NCBI GenBank assembly: GCA_900542495.1
Contig: UQNW01000012.1
Span: 34,324-98,323 of the forward strand
Source of the DNA: an uncultured Roseburia sp.
GTDB taxonomy: Bacteria > Bacillota > Clostridia > Lachnospirales > Lachnospiraceae
Length of the DNA stretch: 64,000 nt
Reading direction: 5' to 3'
Program-made: the position numbers and the translations under genes
The notes under the pieces: model-generated
What the model saw: the letters and a program-made list of their open reading frames with translations, nothing else
Database searches by the model: none
Told to the model about the DNA's origin: nothing
In this document: positions 45,760 through 54,393 of the stretch, in pieces
How the letters are laid out: each line of letters begins with the position of its first letter
Numbering within the stretch: the stretch's first letter is position 1

Positions 45760-45911
45760 TTATAGAAAATAAAGGGTTTGCATAACGTTGAATTTAATAA
45801 TAGTATGTAACCATATGAGCAATGGAAAAGCTCTGACAGAGCGATTTTGCGAATGTAGGCTGAATAGATAATAAAGTATATATAAATAGATGACAGAGCG
45901 AGGGATACGGA

Positions 45912-46892
45912 ATGAAAAAAGTACTTGTAACAGGAGCAGATGGATTTATTGGAAGTCATCTGACAGAAAGTTTATTAGAAAAAGGTTATGATGTAAAGGC
46001 ATTTACATATTACAACTCATTTAATACATGGGGGTGGCTGGATACTTTACCAAAAGAAAAATTAGATCAGATTGAAGTATTTAGTGGGGATATCAGAGAT
46101 CCTAATGGTGTACGTGAAGCAATGAAAGGTGTGGATCAGGTGTTTCATCTTGCGGCACTGATCGCTATTCCATTTAGTTATCACTCACCGGATTCTTATG
46201 TTGATACGAATATTAAGGGAACGCTGAATGTTTTGCAGGCAGCAAGAGATCTTGGAACAGAAAAGATTATGGTGACTTCGACATCTGAAGTATATGGAAC
46301 AGCACAATATGTACCGATCGATGAAAAGCATCCATTTCAGGGGCAGTCACCATATTCTGCAACAAAAATAGGGGCAGATCGTCTGGCAGAGAGCTTTTAC
46401 CGCAGCTTTAATCTTCCGGTTGCAATTGTTCGCCCATTTAATACATTTGGACCGAGACAATCGGCAAGAGCAGTCATCCCGACGATCATTACACAGCTTT
46501 TGGCAGGTAAAGAAGAGATCAAACTTGGTTCTTTGACACCAACGAGAGATTTTAATTATGTGAAAGATACAGCAGCAGGATTTATAGCAATCGCAGAGTC
46601 GGATAAGACCATCGGACAGGAGATTAATATAGCAACACAGAGGGAGATTTCCATTGGAAATCTTGCAAAGGAAATTATTACACAGATAAATCCAAGTGCA
46701 AAAATCGTATGTGATGAACAGCGTTTACGTCCGGAAAAGAGCGAGGTAAATCGCCTGCTTGGAGCAAATGCGAAGATAAAAGAATTGACAGACTGGAAGC
46801 AGCAGTACACGTTTGAACAGGGAATAGCAGAGACGATCGCATGGATCAGACAGAATATGGCTGCATATAAGACAGATATTTATAATGTATAG
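45912..46892 (+). CDS. legB: NDP-GlcNAc 4,6-dehydratase
   Basis: Extended short-chain dehydrogenase/reductase of 326 residues: Rossmann motif VTGADGFIGSH (about 6-16), HLAALIAIPFSYHSP, STSEVYGTAQYVPIDE and catalytic YSATK. It closely fits LegB, which performs 4,6-dehydration of the nucleotide-activated GlcNAc. The PtmE gene next to it suggests a GDP-linked substrate. GACAGAGCGAGGG-type spacing before the ATG gives only a weak ribosome binding site. Confidence 0.88.
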   Translation: MKKVLVTGADGFIGSHLTESLLEKGYDVKAFTYYNSFNTWGWLDTLPKEKLDQIEVFSGDIRDPNGVREAMKGVDQVFHLAALIAIPFSYHSPDSYVDTNIKGTLNVLQAARDLGTEKIMVTSTSEVYGTAQYVPIDEKHPFQGQSPYSATKIGADRLAESFYRSFNLPVAIVRPFNTFGPRQSARAVIPTIITQLLAGKEEIKLGSLTPTRDFNYVKDTAAGFIAIAESDKTIGQEINIATQREISIGNLAKEIITQINPSAKIVCDEQRLRPEKSEVNRLLGANAKIKELTDWKQQYTFEQGIAETIAWIRQNMAAYKTDIYNV

Positions 46893-46970
46893 AAGCTATC
46901 ATGATGTCAACTGGATCTGTGAGCAAGATTGACAGATGTGTTTTTAATAAAGGAAAGAAGGAAGAAGAAA

Positions 46971-48143
46971 GTGAGTCGATTTATCCCATTGTCAATTCCG
47001 AATTTTGAGGGAAATGAGAGAAAATACGTAGATGATGCAATAGATCAGGGCTGGGTATCTACAGGCGGAGCCTATATTACAAAACTAGAAGAACAGATGG
47101 CAGGATTTCTTCATGTAGAGAAAGTGGCTGCCTGCCAGAGCGGCACATCTGCATTACATTTGTCGTTATTAGAATGTAATGTACAGCCGGGAGATATGGT
47201 GATCGTGCCGACATTGACTTTTATTGCAGCAGTGAATCCGGTACATTATCAGTTTGCAGAGCCTGTATTTATGGATTGTGATGACAGCTTATGTATGGAT
47301 TCGGTCAAGCTGCGGAAGTTTTGCGAAAAAGAGTGCCATGTAGAACAAAAACAATTAATTCACACGGCTTCTGGCAAGAAAATAAAAGCGGTTATTGTAG
47401 TGCATGTGTTTGGAAATCTGGCAGATATGGAAAGCATTATGGATATAGCGGAAGAGTATCATTTAAAGGTAATTGAAGATGCTACAGAAGCGTTGGGTTC
47501 CCATTACACGGAGGGACGTTTTGCCGGAAAGTATGCGGGAACGATCGGAGATTTTGGAGCATACTCATTTAATGGGAATAAGATCATTACAACCGGCGGT
47601 GGCGGTGCCGTGACAGCAAAAGATGCAAAAACGGTTGCACATATGCAGTATATTTCCACACAGGCAAAGGATGATCCACATTATTATATTCATAATGAAG
47701 TTGGATATAATTATCGTATGACAAATTTACAGGCAGCGCTTGGTGTGGCGCAGATGGAAGAATTGCTGGAATTTATAAAGAGAAAACACAGTAATTATGA
47801 GCTGTATCAAAAACTATTTAATGGATTTGAACTCGGAAAATTACTTGGCTTTCGAGAAGGAACATATTCGAATCAGTGGTTTTATTCACTTGAGATTCCA
47901 ATGGAAAGAGTGAATGGTTCTTTAAGGGATATCATTACAAAGCTGCAGGAAAGAGGTGTACAGACAAGGGCAATCTGGGGATTGATCCATGAACAGCTGC
48001 CGTATCAGAATGCGATAACATATGAGATGGAGAAAGCACCTTATTATAGTAAATGCATCCTGAATTTCCCAAGCAGCACACAGATCACAGAAGATGATAT
48101 TGTTTATGTTGTGGAACAGATCAAGGATGTACTAATGTCATAA
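46971..48143 (+). CDS. legC: LegC-type aminotransferase (DegT family)
   Basis: PLP-dependent aminotransferase of about 390 residues: IPNFEGNERKYVDDAIDQGWVSTGGAYI at the N-terminus, SGTSALHLSL, EDATEALGSHY and the PLP lysine in SFNGNKIITTGGGG. It aminates C4 of the 4-keto intermediate made by LegB. The frame is open from a TTG at 46929, but the GGAAGAAGAAA site suits GTG 46971 (SRFIPLSIPN). Followed 11 bases later by legH. Confidence 0.88.
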   Translation: MSRFIPLSIPNFEGNERKYVDDAIDQGWVSTGGAYITKLEEQMAGFLHVEKVAACQSGTSALHLSLLECNVQPGDMVIVPTLTFIAAVNPVHYQFAEPVFMDCDDSLCMDSVKLRKFCEKECHVEQKQLIHTASGKKIKAVIVVHVFGNLADMESIMDIAEEYHLKVIEDATEALGSHYTEGRFAGKYAGTIGDFGAYSFNGNKIITTGGGGAVTAKDAKTVAHMQYISTQAKDDPHYYIHNEVGYNYRMTNLQAALGVAQMEELLEFIKRKHSNYELYQKLFNGFELGKLLGFREGTYSNQWFYSLEIPMERVNGSLRDIITKLQERGVQTRAIWGLIHEQLPYQNAITYEMEKAPYYSKCILNFPSSTQITEDDIVYVVEQIKDVLMS

Positions 48144-48154
48144 GGGATGGTAAA

Positions 48155-48802
48155 ATGCAGGATATTATTTTAGTTGGCTCCGGTGGCTGTATGAGGGAAA
48201 TTGTGTGGCAGATACAGGAACAGAATAAATCAGCAGAAAATTGGAATATATTAGGATATGTTGATAGAATGCCGCCGGAAGAACACAGCAGCGTTACAGT
48301 TGGAAATGAAACCATAAAATATATTGGGAATGATGATTATTTGCTGGCAAGAACAGAATTGACAAACGTGGCAGTTTGTGTGGGAGAGCCAAAGCTTCGA
48401 AAAAAAATTGTAGAGAAATTGAAAAATAATAAAAATATTATTTTCCCGAACATAATACTTGGTGATACAAGAATTTGTGAGGATGTGCAGATGGGAAAAG
48501 GCTGCATTATCAGTATGGATGCAAGAATCTCAACCAATGTAACGCTTGGGAGTTTTGTTTTTATGAATACCGGAAGCAAAGTATGTCATGACGGAGAGTT
48601 AGGTAATTATGTAACCTTAAGTCCGGATGTCACATTAGCAGGAAATGTGATAGTCGGCGACAATACAGAAATTGGTATGGGTGCAAATGTGATACAGGGT
48701 ATTACGATTGGAACGAATACTGTGATTGGTGCAGGATCGGTAGTCGTGAGAGATGTCGATGATCATTGTAAGGCAGCCGGAGTACCAGCGAAAAAGATAT
48801 AA
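48155..48802 (+). CDS. legH: LegH/NeuD-type sugar N-acetyltransferase
   Basis: Left-handed beta-helix acetyltransferase of 215 residues: an N-terminal Rossmann-like domain (QDIILVGSGGCMREIVWQI) and C-terminal hexapeptide repeats (VTLSPDVTLAGNVIVGDNTEIGMGANVIQG; TVIGAGSVVVRDV). It would N-acetylate the C4 amine to give the diacetamido sugar used by LegG. Size and order after legC match LegH. AAGGGATGG precedes the ATG. Confidence 0.85.
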   Translation: MQDIILVGSGGCMREIVWQIQEQNKSAENWNILGYVDRMPPEEHSSVTVGNETIKYIGNDDYLLARTELTNVAVCVGEPKLRKKIVEKLKNNKNIIFPNIILGDTRICEDVQMGKGCIISMDARISTNVTLGSFVFMNTGSKVCHDGELGNYVTLSPDVTLAGNVIVGDNTEIGMGANVIQGITIGTNTVIGAGSVVVRDVDDHCKAAGVPAKKI

Positions 48803-48931
48803 ATGCTGTGAGGTCAATCCATTCAATTTTATATTTATAATAGGGGAAATTCTTAGCATATTAATTCTATAGAAGGAGAATAAAAACAGTTAACAGATAG
48901 TAAGCAAATATTTTGAAAGTGAGTTAAACAT

Positions 48932-49891
48932 ATGAGTAAATTATATATTTCCATGTATCATTACACAAGGGATATAGTACATAGCAGATATCCTCAAATA
49001 AAAGGGCTTGATACAAATTTATTTAGACAACAAATAGAATATATGAAAAATAACTTTAACATTGTAACAATGGAGCAGGTAATAGATGCTGTTGAAGGAA
49101 AATCAGAACTATCAGAAAAGGCACTTTTACTTACTTTTGATGATGGATATATTGATAATTATACATTTGCATTTCCTATTTTAGAAGAATTTGGCATACA
49201 GGGATCTTTCTTCATTCCAGGAAAGACATTTACAACTCATCAGCTGTTGGATGTGAATAAGATTCATTATATTTTGGCAAGTGCTGATATATGTAAGCTT
49301 GTTGAAGATGTAAAAAAGGAAATGGATTATTACAGAGGTATAGAATTTGACTATGCACCAACTGATGACTTATTTAATGAATATGCTGTGGAAAGCAGAT
49401 TTGATATAAAAGAAACAATATTTGTTAAGAGGATGCTACAGACGGTTCTGCCAGAAAGGTTAAGAAATACAATTTCAAGTAATCTTTTTGAGAAGTATGT
49501 TGGTGTATCAGAGGAACAGTTAGCCTATGAGCTATATATGACGGAGGAGCAAATTAGAACAATGAAAAGACATGGCATGTTCATAGGCTTGCATGGATAT
49601 GATCACTATTGGCTGGGAAAACTTCCAAAAGAGCAGATGAAAAAGGATTTGGATAAGGCACTCGATACGTTAGATGAGTTTATTGATAGAAAGCATTGGG
49701 TAATGAATTATCCGTATGGCAGTTATAATCAAGATGTGCTTGATTATATTAAGATGAAAGGGGCTTGTGTTGGTTTTACAACAGAAGTAAAAATTGCGGA
49801 CATATGTATGGATGCAGCCTTAGAGTTGCCAAGACTTGATTGCAATGATTTTCCACCAAAAAGCGAAAACTACAAACTTTATGACATATGA
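48932..49891 (+). CDS. NodB-type polysaccharide deacetylase
   Basis: Deacetylase of 319 residues without a signal peptide. NodB motifs are LLLTFDDGYIDNY (catalytic and metal Asp, about residues 67-79), GLHGYDHYWL (metal His) and NYPYGSYN. The motif 2 form GxHGYDHYW, where many homologues have SHTxxH, is a small variation. Being cytoplasmic and in a flagellar sugar cluster, it may deacetylate a nucleotide sugar or nonulosonic acid so that the amine can carry another acyl group (inference). Confidence 0.82.
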   Translation: MSKLYISMYHYTRDIVHSRYPQIKGLDTNLFRQQIEYMKNNFNIVTMEQVIDAVEGKSELSEKALLLTFDDGYIDNYTFAFPILEEFGIQGSFFIPGKTFTTHQLLDVNKIHYILASADICKLVEDVKKEMDYYRGIEFDYAPTDDLFNEYAVESRFDIKETIFVKRMLQTVLPERLRNTISSNLFEKYVGVSEEQLAYELYMTEEQIRTMKRHGMFIGLHGYDHYWLGKLPKEQMKKDLDKALDTLDEFIDRKHWVMNYPYGSYNQDVLDYIKMKGACVGFTTEVKIADICMDAALELPRLDCNDFPPKSENYKLYDI

Positions 49892-49903
49892 GAGGATTGA
49901 CGC

Positions 49904-50932
49904 ATGTTGAATAGTTATGATGAACAGTATGAATTCAGGGTTGCAAATATTAATGATATAGAGAAGATTATGGAATTTATTGATAGCCATTGGAAAAAAG
50001 GACATATTATGGCAATTAATAGAGAATTTTTTGAATATGAATTTCTTGAGGATGATGGAACGGTTAATTTTATATTGGCAATTGATAAAAATAAAAGAAC
50101 TATTGAGTGTTTAAATGGATTTCTGAAAGCTTCTCATGATAAAGAATATATGGATGTATGGGGAAGTATATGGAAGGTTCTTGATGGCAATATGGGGATG
50201 CTCGGTGCAGAATTAATTAAGCGTAGACAAGAATTGACTGGATGCAGATGTGATTTGGATGTCGGAGATAATCCGAAAACAGCCATCCCTGTGTTAAAAG
50301 TACTTTTAAAACGTTACACATGCAAAATGCATCATTATTACATGCTAGCTGATTTTAACGATTTTAAGATAGCTAAAGTAAAACAAATCCCTAAAAGAAA
50401 AAAAGGTTCAAAGGAATACAATGTTATTAGGTTTCATGATATTAACGAGGTAGTGAAAAAATTTGATTGTAGAAAATACGTGCATACAACTCCATATAAA
50501 GATTACTGGTACATAAATCATAGATTTTTTAACCATCCAATATATGATTATGATGTATATGGCATTGAAAGGGATGGAAACGTAGATGCACTTATAATTT
50601 TTAGAAAACAAATATATGAAGACAGAATAGCTATTAGATTTGTGGACTATATAGGTGAGCGCACTCTTATTTCGGGAATAGGAGCATTTTTAAAAAATTT
50701 ACTTAGTGAAACAGATGGGGCAGAGTATATTGATTTTTATTGCGCTGGTATTAATGAAGAAGATGTGTATGAAGCAGGATTTGTAGAAGTAAACGAGGAA
50801 GATGGGAATATAATTCCAAATTATTTTGAACCGTTTGTACAAGAGAACATTGACATATGGGTTGACTCAAGGGAATATAATTCATTGTTTACCAAAGCAG
50901 ACGCAGATCAAGATCGACCAAATATAATATAA
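49904..50932 (+). CDS. GNAT-like protein in the tailoring cassette
   Basis: Protein of 342 residues. The N-terminal part (YEFRVANINDIEKIMEFIDSHWKKGH) reads like the first strand and helix of a GNAT acyltransferase, and the middle and C-terminal parts (YDVYGIERDGNVDALIIFRKQ; YIDFYCAGINEEDVYEAGFVEV) could be a second GNAT half. I cannot name the family with certainty. Between a deacetylase and an adenylation/carrier set, a sugar N-acyltransferase role is attractive. AGGATTGACGC lies upstream. Confidence 0.6.
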   Translation: MLNSYDEQYEFRVANINDIEKIMEFIDSHWKKGHIMAINREFFEYEFLEDDGTVNFILAIDKNKRTIECLNGFLKASHDKEYMDVWGSIWKVLDGNMGMLGAELIKRRQELTGCRCDLDVGDNPKTAIPVLKVLLKRYTCKMHHYYMLADFNDFKIAKVKQIPKRKKGSKEYNVIRFHDINEVVKKFDCRKYVHTTPYKDYWYINHRFFNHPIYDYDVYGIERDGNVDALIIFRKQIYEDRIAIRFVDYIGERTLISGIGAFLKNLLSETDGAEYIDFYCAGINEEDVYEAGFVEVNEEDGNIIPNYFEPFVQENIDIWVDSREYNSLFTKADADQDRPNII

Positions 50933-50947
50933 GTGAGGAAAATGATT

Positions 50948-52459
50948 ATGAAAAATTCTGTATTATCATGGCTTGATGAGACAGCCAAAAGGTTACCAAA
51001 TAAGTTAGCACTTCAAGATATATCTGGGAATATCACTTATCAGGAATATAGAAGTAAGAGCCTTGCGATTGCATACAAGATAGTAGAACTCAATAAAGGA
51101 GAGATGAAAAAGCCGATTGTAGTTTATCTTGAGAAGGGTAAAGAGGTACTGGTATCTTTTATGGGTGTGGCTTATAGTGGATGTTTTTATTCGCCTATAG
51201 ACACGGAAATGCCCCAGTCTAGAGTAGATAAAATTTTAGAAGTATTGAAACCGGAAATTGTCATTACAACAAATAAGCTAAAAACTAATTTTGAAAAGTT
51301 TAATTTTTATGGCTCATATATAATTTATGAAGAGACTATATGCTCCGAGGAGGATGAGACAGCGGTTAAACCCTACACAGAAAAGATAATAGATACTGAT
51401 TTGCTTTATGTGTTATTTACATCAGGCTCAACAGGTGTTCCTAAGGGGGTATCTATTTGCCATCGTTCTGTTATTGATTATACAGATTGGGTTACAGAGA
51501 CTTTTAATATTACGCAGAAAGATACATTTGGAAATCAGGCACCTTTTTATTTTGATAATTCAATTTTAGATATATATTCATGCATGAAAACGGGAGCAAC
51601 GCTTAATATTATTCCGAAGAAATTATTCTTTCAACCAGTTCCATTGCTTGAATATATAAAGTATAACAAAATTAATACTATCTTTTGGGTACCATCTGCT
51701 TTAATCGTTGTTTCAAAATTAAAAGCATTTAGAAATGTAGATTTATCAGATACGCTTAAGCGTGTACTGTTCTGTGGTGAGGTTATGCCTAATAAACAAC
51801 TTAATATCTGGAGAAAATTCCTTCCGAATGTGACATATGCAAATCTTTATGGACCAACAGAAATAACAGATGCATGTACGTATTATATTGTTGACAGAGA
51901 ATTTTCAGATGATGAACCACTTCCGATTGGTATACCTATGAGTAATACAGATATTTTAGTTTTAAATGATGAGGATAAGCTTGTTACAGATGATGAAGTG
52001 GGTGAGTTGTGTGTAAGAGGAACATCACTAGCCATGGGATACTATAATAATCCTGAAAAGACAAGAAGTGCATTTGTACAAAATCCTTTAAATAAAGCTG
52101 TTCCGGAGATAATTTATAGAACAGGAGATCTTGTTAGATATAACGAATATAGAGAAATTATATATATTTCAAGAAAAGATTTTCAGATAAAACACCTTGG
52201 ACATAGAATAGAACTTGGAGAGATTGAGACAGCAATTTCATCACTTGAAGAAGTTACGTTGAATTGTTGTTTATATGACGAAAAAAATCAAAAAATAGTT
52301 CTTTTTGTAGATGCACAAGTTGACAGAGATTATATTAAGGAAAGAATAGAAAAGTTAGTTCCAGAGTATATGATTCCTGGTAAGGTAATATATTTGGAAA
52401 ATATGCCTATTAATGCAAATGGAAAAATTGATAGAATAAAACTTAAGGAGTTGATGTAA
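50948..52459 (+). CDS. Stand-alone adenylation enzyme (amino acid or acyl-AMP ligase)
   Basis: AMP-binding enzyme of about 503 residues with NRPS/DltA-type core motifs: LYVLFTSGSTGVPKGVS (A3), NLYGPTEITDACTYY (A5), YRTGDLVRYN (A7) and NANGKIDRIKLKE with the A10 lysine. It should activate an amino or hydroxy acid as adenylate and load it on a carrier; an acyl carrier protein is encoded at 53454. GTGAGG at 50933 lies 9 bases before ATG 50948. The next gene overlaps its stop by one base. Specificity cannot be read by eye. Confidence 0.85.
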   Translation: MKNSVLSWLDETAKRLPNKLALQDISGNITYQEYRSKSLAIAYKIVELNKGEMKKPIVVYLEKGKEVLVSFMGVAYSGCFYSPIDTEMPQSRVDKILEVLKPEIVITTNKLKTNFEKFNFYGSYIIYEETICSEEDETAVKPYTEKIIDTDLLYVLFTSGSTGVPKGVSICHRSVIDYTDWVTETFNITQKDTFGNQAPFYFDNSILDIYSCMKTGATLNIIPKKLFFQPVPLLEYIKYNKINTIFWVPSALIVVSKLKAFRNVDLSDTLKRVLFCGEVMPNKQLNIWRKFLPNVTYANLYGPTEITDACTYYIVDREFSDDEPLPIGIPMSNTDILVLNDEDKLVTDDEVGELCVRGTSLAMGYYNNPEKTRSAFVQNPLNKAVPEIIYRTGDLVRYNEYREIIYISRKDFQIKHLGHRIELGEIETAISSLEEVTLNCCLYDEKNQKIVLFVDAQVDRDYIKERIEKLVPEYMIPGKVIYLENMPINANGKIDRIKLKELM

Positions 52460-53334
52460 TGAGTGAGTGTCAGTTTGATCATGTTGTAGTTATTGGATAT
52501 GGAGTAGTTACAGGCGAAGTGCTTAAAACAGTTTATAGTTTAGCATCAAAATATGGATATACATATGAGTACATTGAACATGAGGTTCATCCATTTAATG
52601 CTGCAAAGAAACTTGCTGAAGCAAAAGGAATTCCGTATAATATTTTGCAAGATAAAAAGGATCTTACTAGATATTTTGAAGAATTACTGATGAAGAAAAC
52701 GCTTATAATAAGTGCGAGTAATAATTATCTTTTTCCAGAAAAAATTGTCTCAAGTGAGAATATAGTCATAATAAATTTTCATAATGCATTACTTCCAGAA
52801 TTACCTGGAAGAAATGCACCCAGTTGGTCAATTTATGAAGGAAAAGATTATACAGGAATAACGTGGCATTATGTGACAGAAGGAGTAGACGAAGGAGATA
52901 TTATTGTTCAAAAGAAGTGTGATGTAACCGCAGATATTAAGGCGTATGAATTAGTGGCAGTGCAAATGCGCCTAGCAGGAGAAGCATTTGACGAATGTTA
53001 TGAGTCAGTACTTATGAACCAAGCTATTAGGAAAAAACAGGTTATTGAAAAGGATAGAAGGATTTATAAATCATATGAGATTCCTGGAAATGGATGTTTT
53101 AATCTAGACGATTCTCCAAAGGAAATATACAAGCTTCTTAGAGCATTAGATTATGGGAAGAATAATATTTTTCCACTTGCAAGGACTAAAAAAAATGGTA
53201 TAGATATTCAGATTAGAAGATACAAGAAGATATCAGTCTATGATAATGATGAAAGACAGGATAGAATATATATTCCATTTGATAATGAAAATCAATTGAT
53301 GCTACGATATGAGATTATTAACGAAATTGGATAA
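52459..53334 (+). CDS. Formyltransferase-family enzyme
   Basis: Protein of 291 residues like methionyl-tRNA or sugar-amine N-formyltransferases. The catalytic triad region is visible: SASNNYLF (Asn), INFHNALLPELPGRNAPSW (His) and GVDEGDIIVQ (Asp); ITWHYV is typical. The N-terminal 95 residues are Rossmann-like. ATG overlaps the ligase stop by one base. It likely formylates a sugar amine or an amino acid tethered to the carrier protein, with formyl-tetrahydrofolate as donor. Confidence 0.82.
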   Translation: MSECQFDHVVVIGYGVVTGEVLKTVYSLASKYGYTYEYIEHEVHPFNAAKKLAEAKGIPYNILQDKKDLTRYFEELLMKKTLIISASNNYLFPEKIVSSENIVIINFHNALLPELPGRNAPSWSIYEGKDYTGITWHYVTEGVDEGDIIVQKKCDVTADIKAYELVAVQMRLAGEAFDECYESVLMNQAIRKKQVIEKDRRIYKSYEIPGNGCFNLDDSPKEIYKLLRALDYGKNNIFPLARTKKNGIDIQIRRYKKISVYDNDERQDRIYIPFDNENQLMLRYEIINEIG

Positions 53335-53453
53335 ATCAAGATAACGTTAACAGTTGTTAAAAGAGATGGTAGTAAAGTAAGTAATCAGCTTTACAAAAAA
53401 GCGATTATGAACTGTGAACTGTATAAAAAAGCAATAGCAGAGGAGAAAAAGAC

Positions 53454-53678
53454 ATGAAAGAAAAAATATTAGATGTACTTGCAGAAGTAAATAAGGATAT
53501 CATTTCATATAATGGAGATAATTTGTTTGATGCAGGAATTCTGGATTCACTTCAAGTAGTAAATTTGATTGCAGAATTGGAAGATGCATTGGATATTGAT
53601 ATTGATGCGGCATATGTTGTTGAAGATAATTTCAAAACAAAGGAAGCAATCATTGCAATGATTGAAATGATTATATAG
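53454..53678 (+). CDS. Acyl carrier protein
   Basis: Carrier protein of 74 residues with the phosphopantetheine site GILDSLQVVNLI (Ser in DSL, about residue 31), four-helix pattern and acidic character. It is a specialised carrier for the adenylation enzyme two genes upstream and not the fatty acid AcpP by sequence. AGAGGAG precedes the ATG. The 3' end abuts an IS5-type transposase remnant. Confidence 0.85.
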   Translation: MKEKILDVLAEVNKDIISYNGDNLFDAGILDSLQVVNLIAELEDALDIDIDAAYVVEDNFKTKEAIIAMIEMII

Positions 53679-53679
53679 A

Positions 53680-53940
53680 ATTCTGTGACATCATGCATCA
53701 TAAGACCTGCTTTATCAAGGCGGCTGTTGATATCCGCAAAAAGTTTCTCGCCAAGCTTGTTTGATACAAGCATATGTTTGAACTTAAGCAGGGTAGTTGC
53801 ATCGGGTACTTGTTGTTCATGGAAATCTATGTGCCTAAAGGAACGTATAGCATAATTGCCGTTGATAGAATCCTCGATTCCTTCATCGGACGGATTAAAA
53901 CATATACGCATGAGATACATGGAATATAACAAAACACATC
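53680..53940 (-). pseudogene. IS5-family transposase fragment
   Basis: The minus-strand frame reads like the N-terminal domain of an IS5-type transposase: DEGIEDSINGNYAIRSFRHID, then VPDATTLLKFKHMLVSNKLGEKLFADINSRLDKAGLMM. The catalytic DDE region is missing; the match ends at about 53682, right after the acyl carrier protein stop, and upstream sequence does not continue it. This is a deletion or insertion scar at the edge of the glycosylation island. Confidence 0.75.
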
Positions 53941-53981
53941 TCACCAATTCGTTGATTTGTAAGAATACAATAACACGATGA

Positions 53982-54185
53982 TTGTGGAATAGATATAATC
54001 ATATCACCTACATAATTTTTTTGCCTGAAACATCTGTTTTTCCAGTGTATAATACTAGGTCAACTTTACAACGATCTTTTAGTAAAAGTGTACGGTTGAC
54101 GCAAGGAAATACGTATTACATTTTAGTGTCAGGAAATTATTACTTTTCGACTGCAGATTATAAACAATTCAAGTTGGAAGAGTGA
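53982..54185 (+). pseudogene. Possible C-terminal fragment of a surface protein
   Basis: An ORF of 67 codons in which the second half (LTQGNTYYILVSGNYYFSTADYKQFKLEE) looks like a beta-sandwich C-terminus of an exported protein. No ribosome binding site suits its ATG. It lies between the IS5 fragment and a terminator, so it may be the tail of a gene lost by rearrangement. Low certainty. Confidence 0.3.
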
Positions 54186-54237
54186 ATAGTAATATGAGAA
54201 ATTGTAAAATTAAAATGAAGTAATACACGAGAAGATG

Positions 54238-54275
54238 AAGAGGTATATTTGATGTATGCCTCTTTATTAATTTTA
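54238..54275 (+). terminator. Terminator after the fragment region
   Basis: AAGAGGTATA (54238-54247) pairs with TATGCCTCTT (54255-54264) around a 7-nt loop, followed by TATTAATTTT. Confidence 0.65.
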
Positions 54276-54393
54276 TATACTATTTGATAAAATATTAAAA
54301 ACAGAATAAAAAATGCCAAAAAGGAAATTATAATTGAATCACAGATGCTTTTGTAGTACTATAATAGTGTATACAAAAAACTGGAGGTAAATT

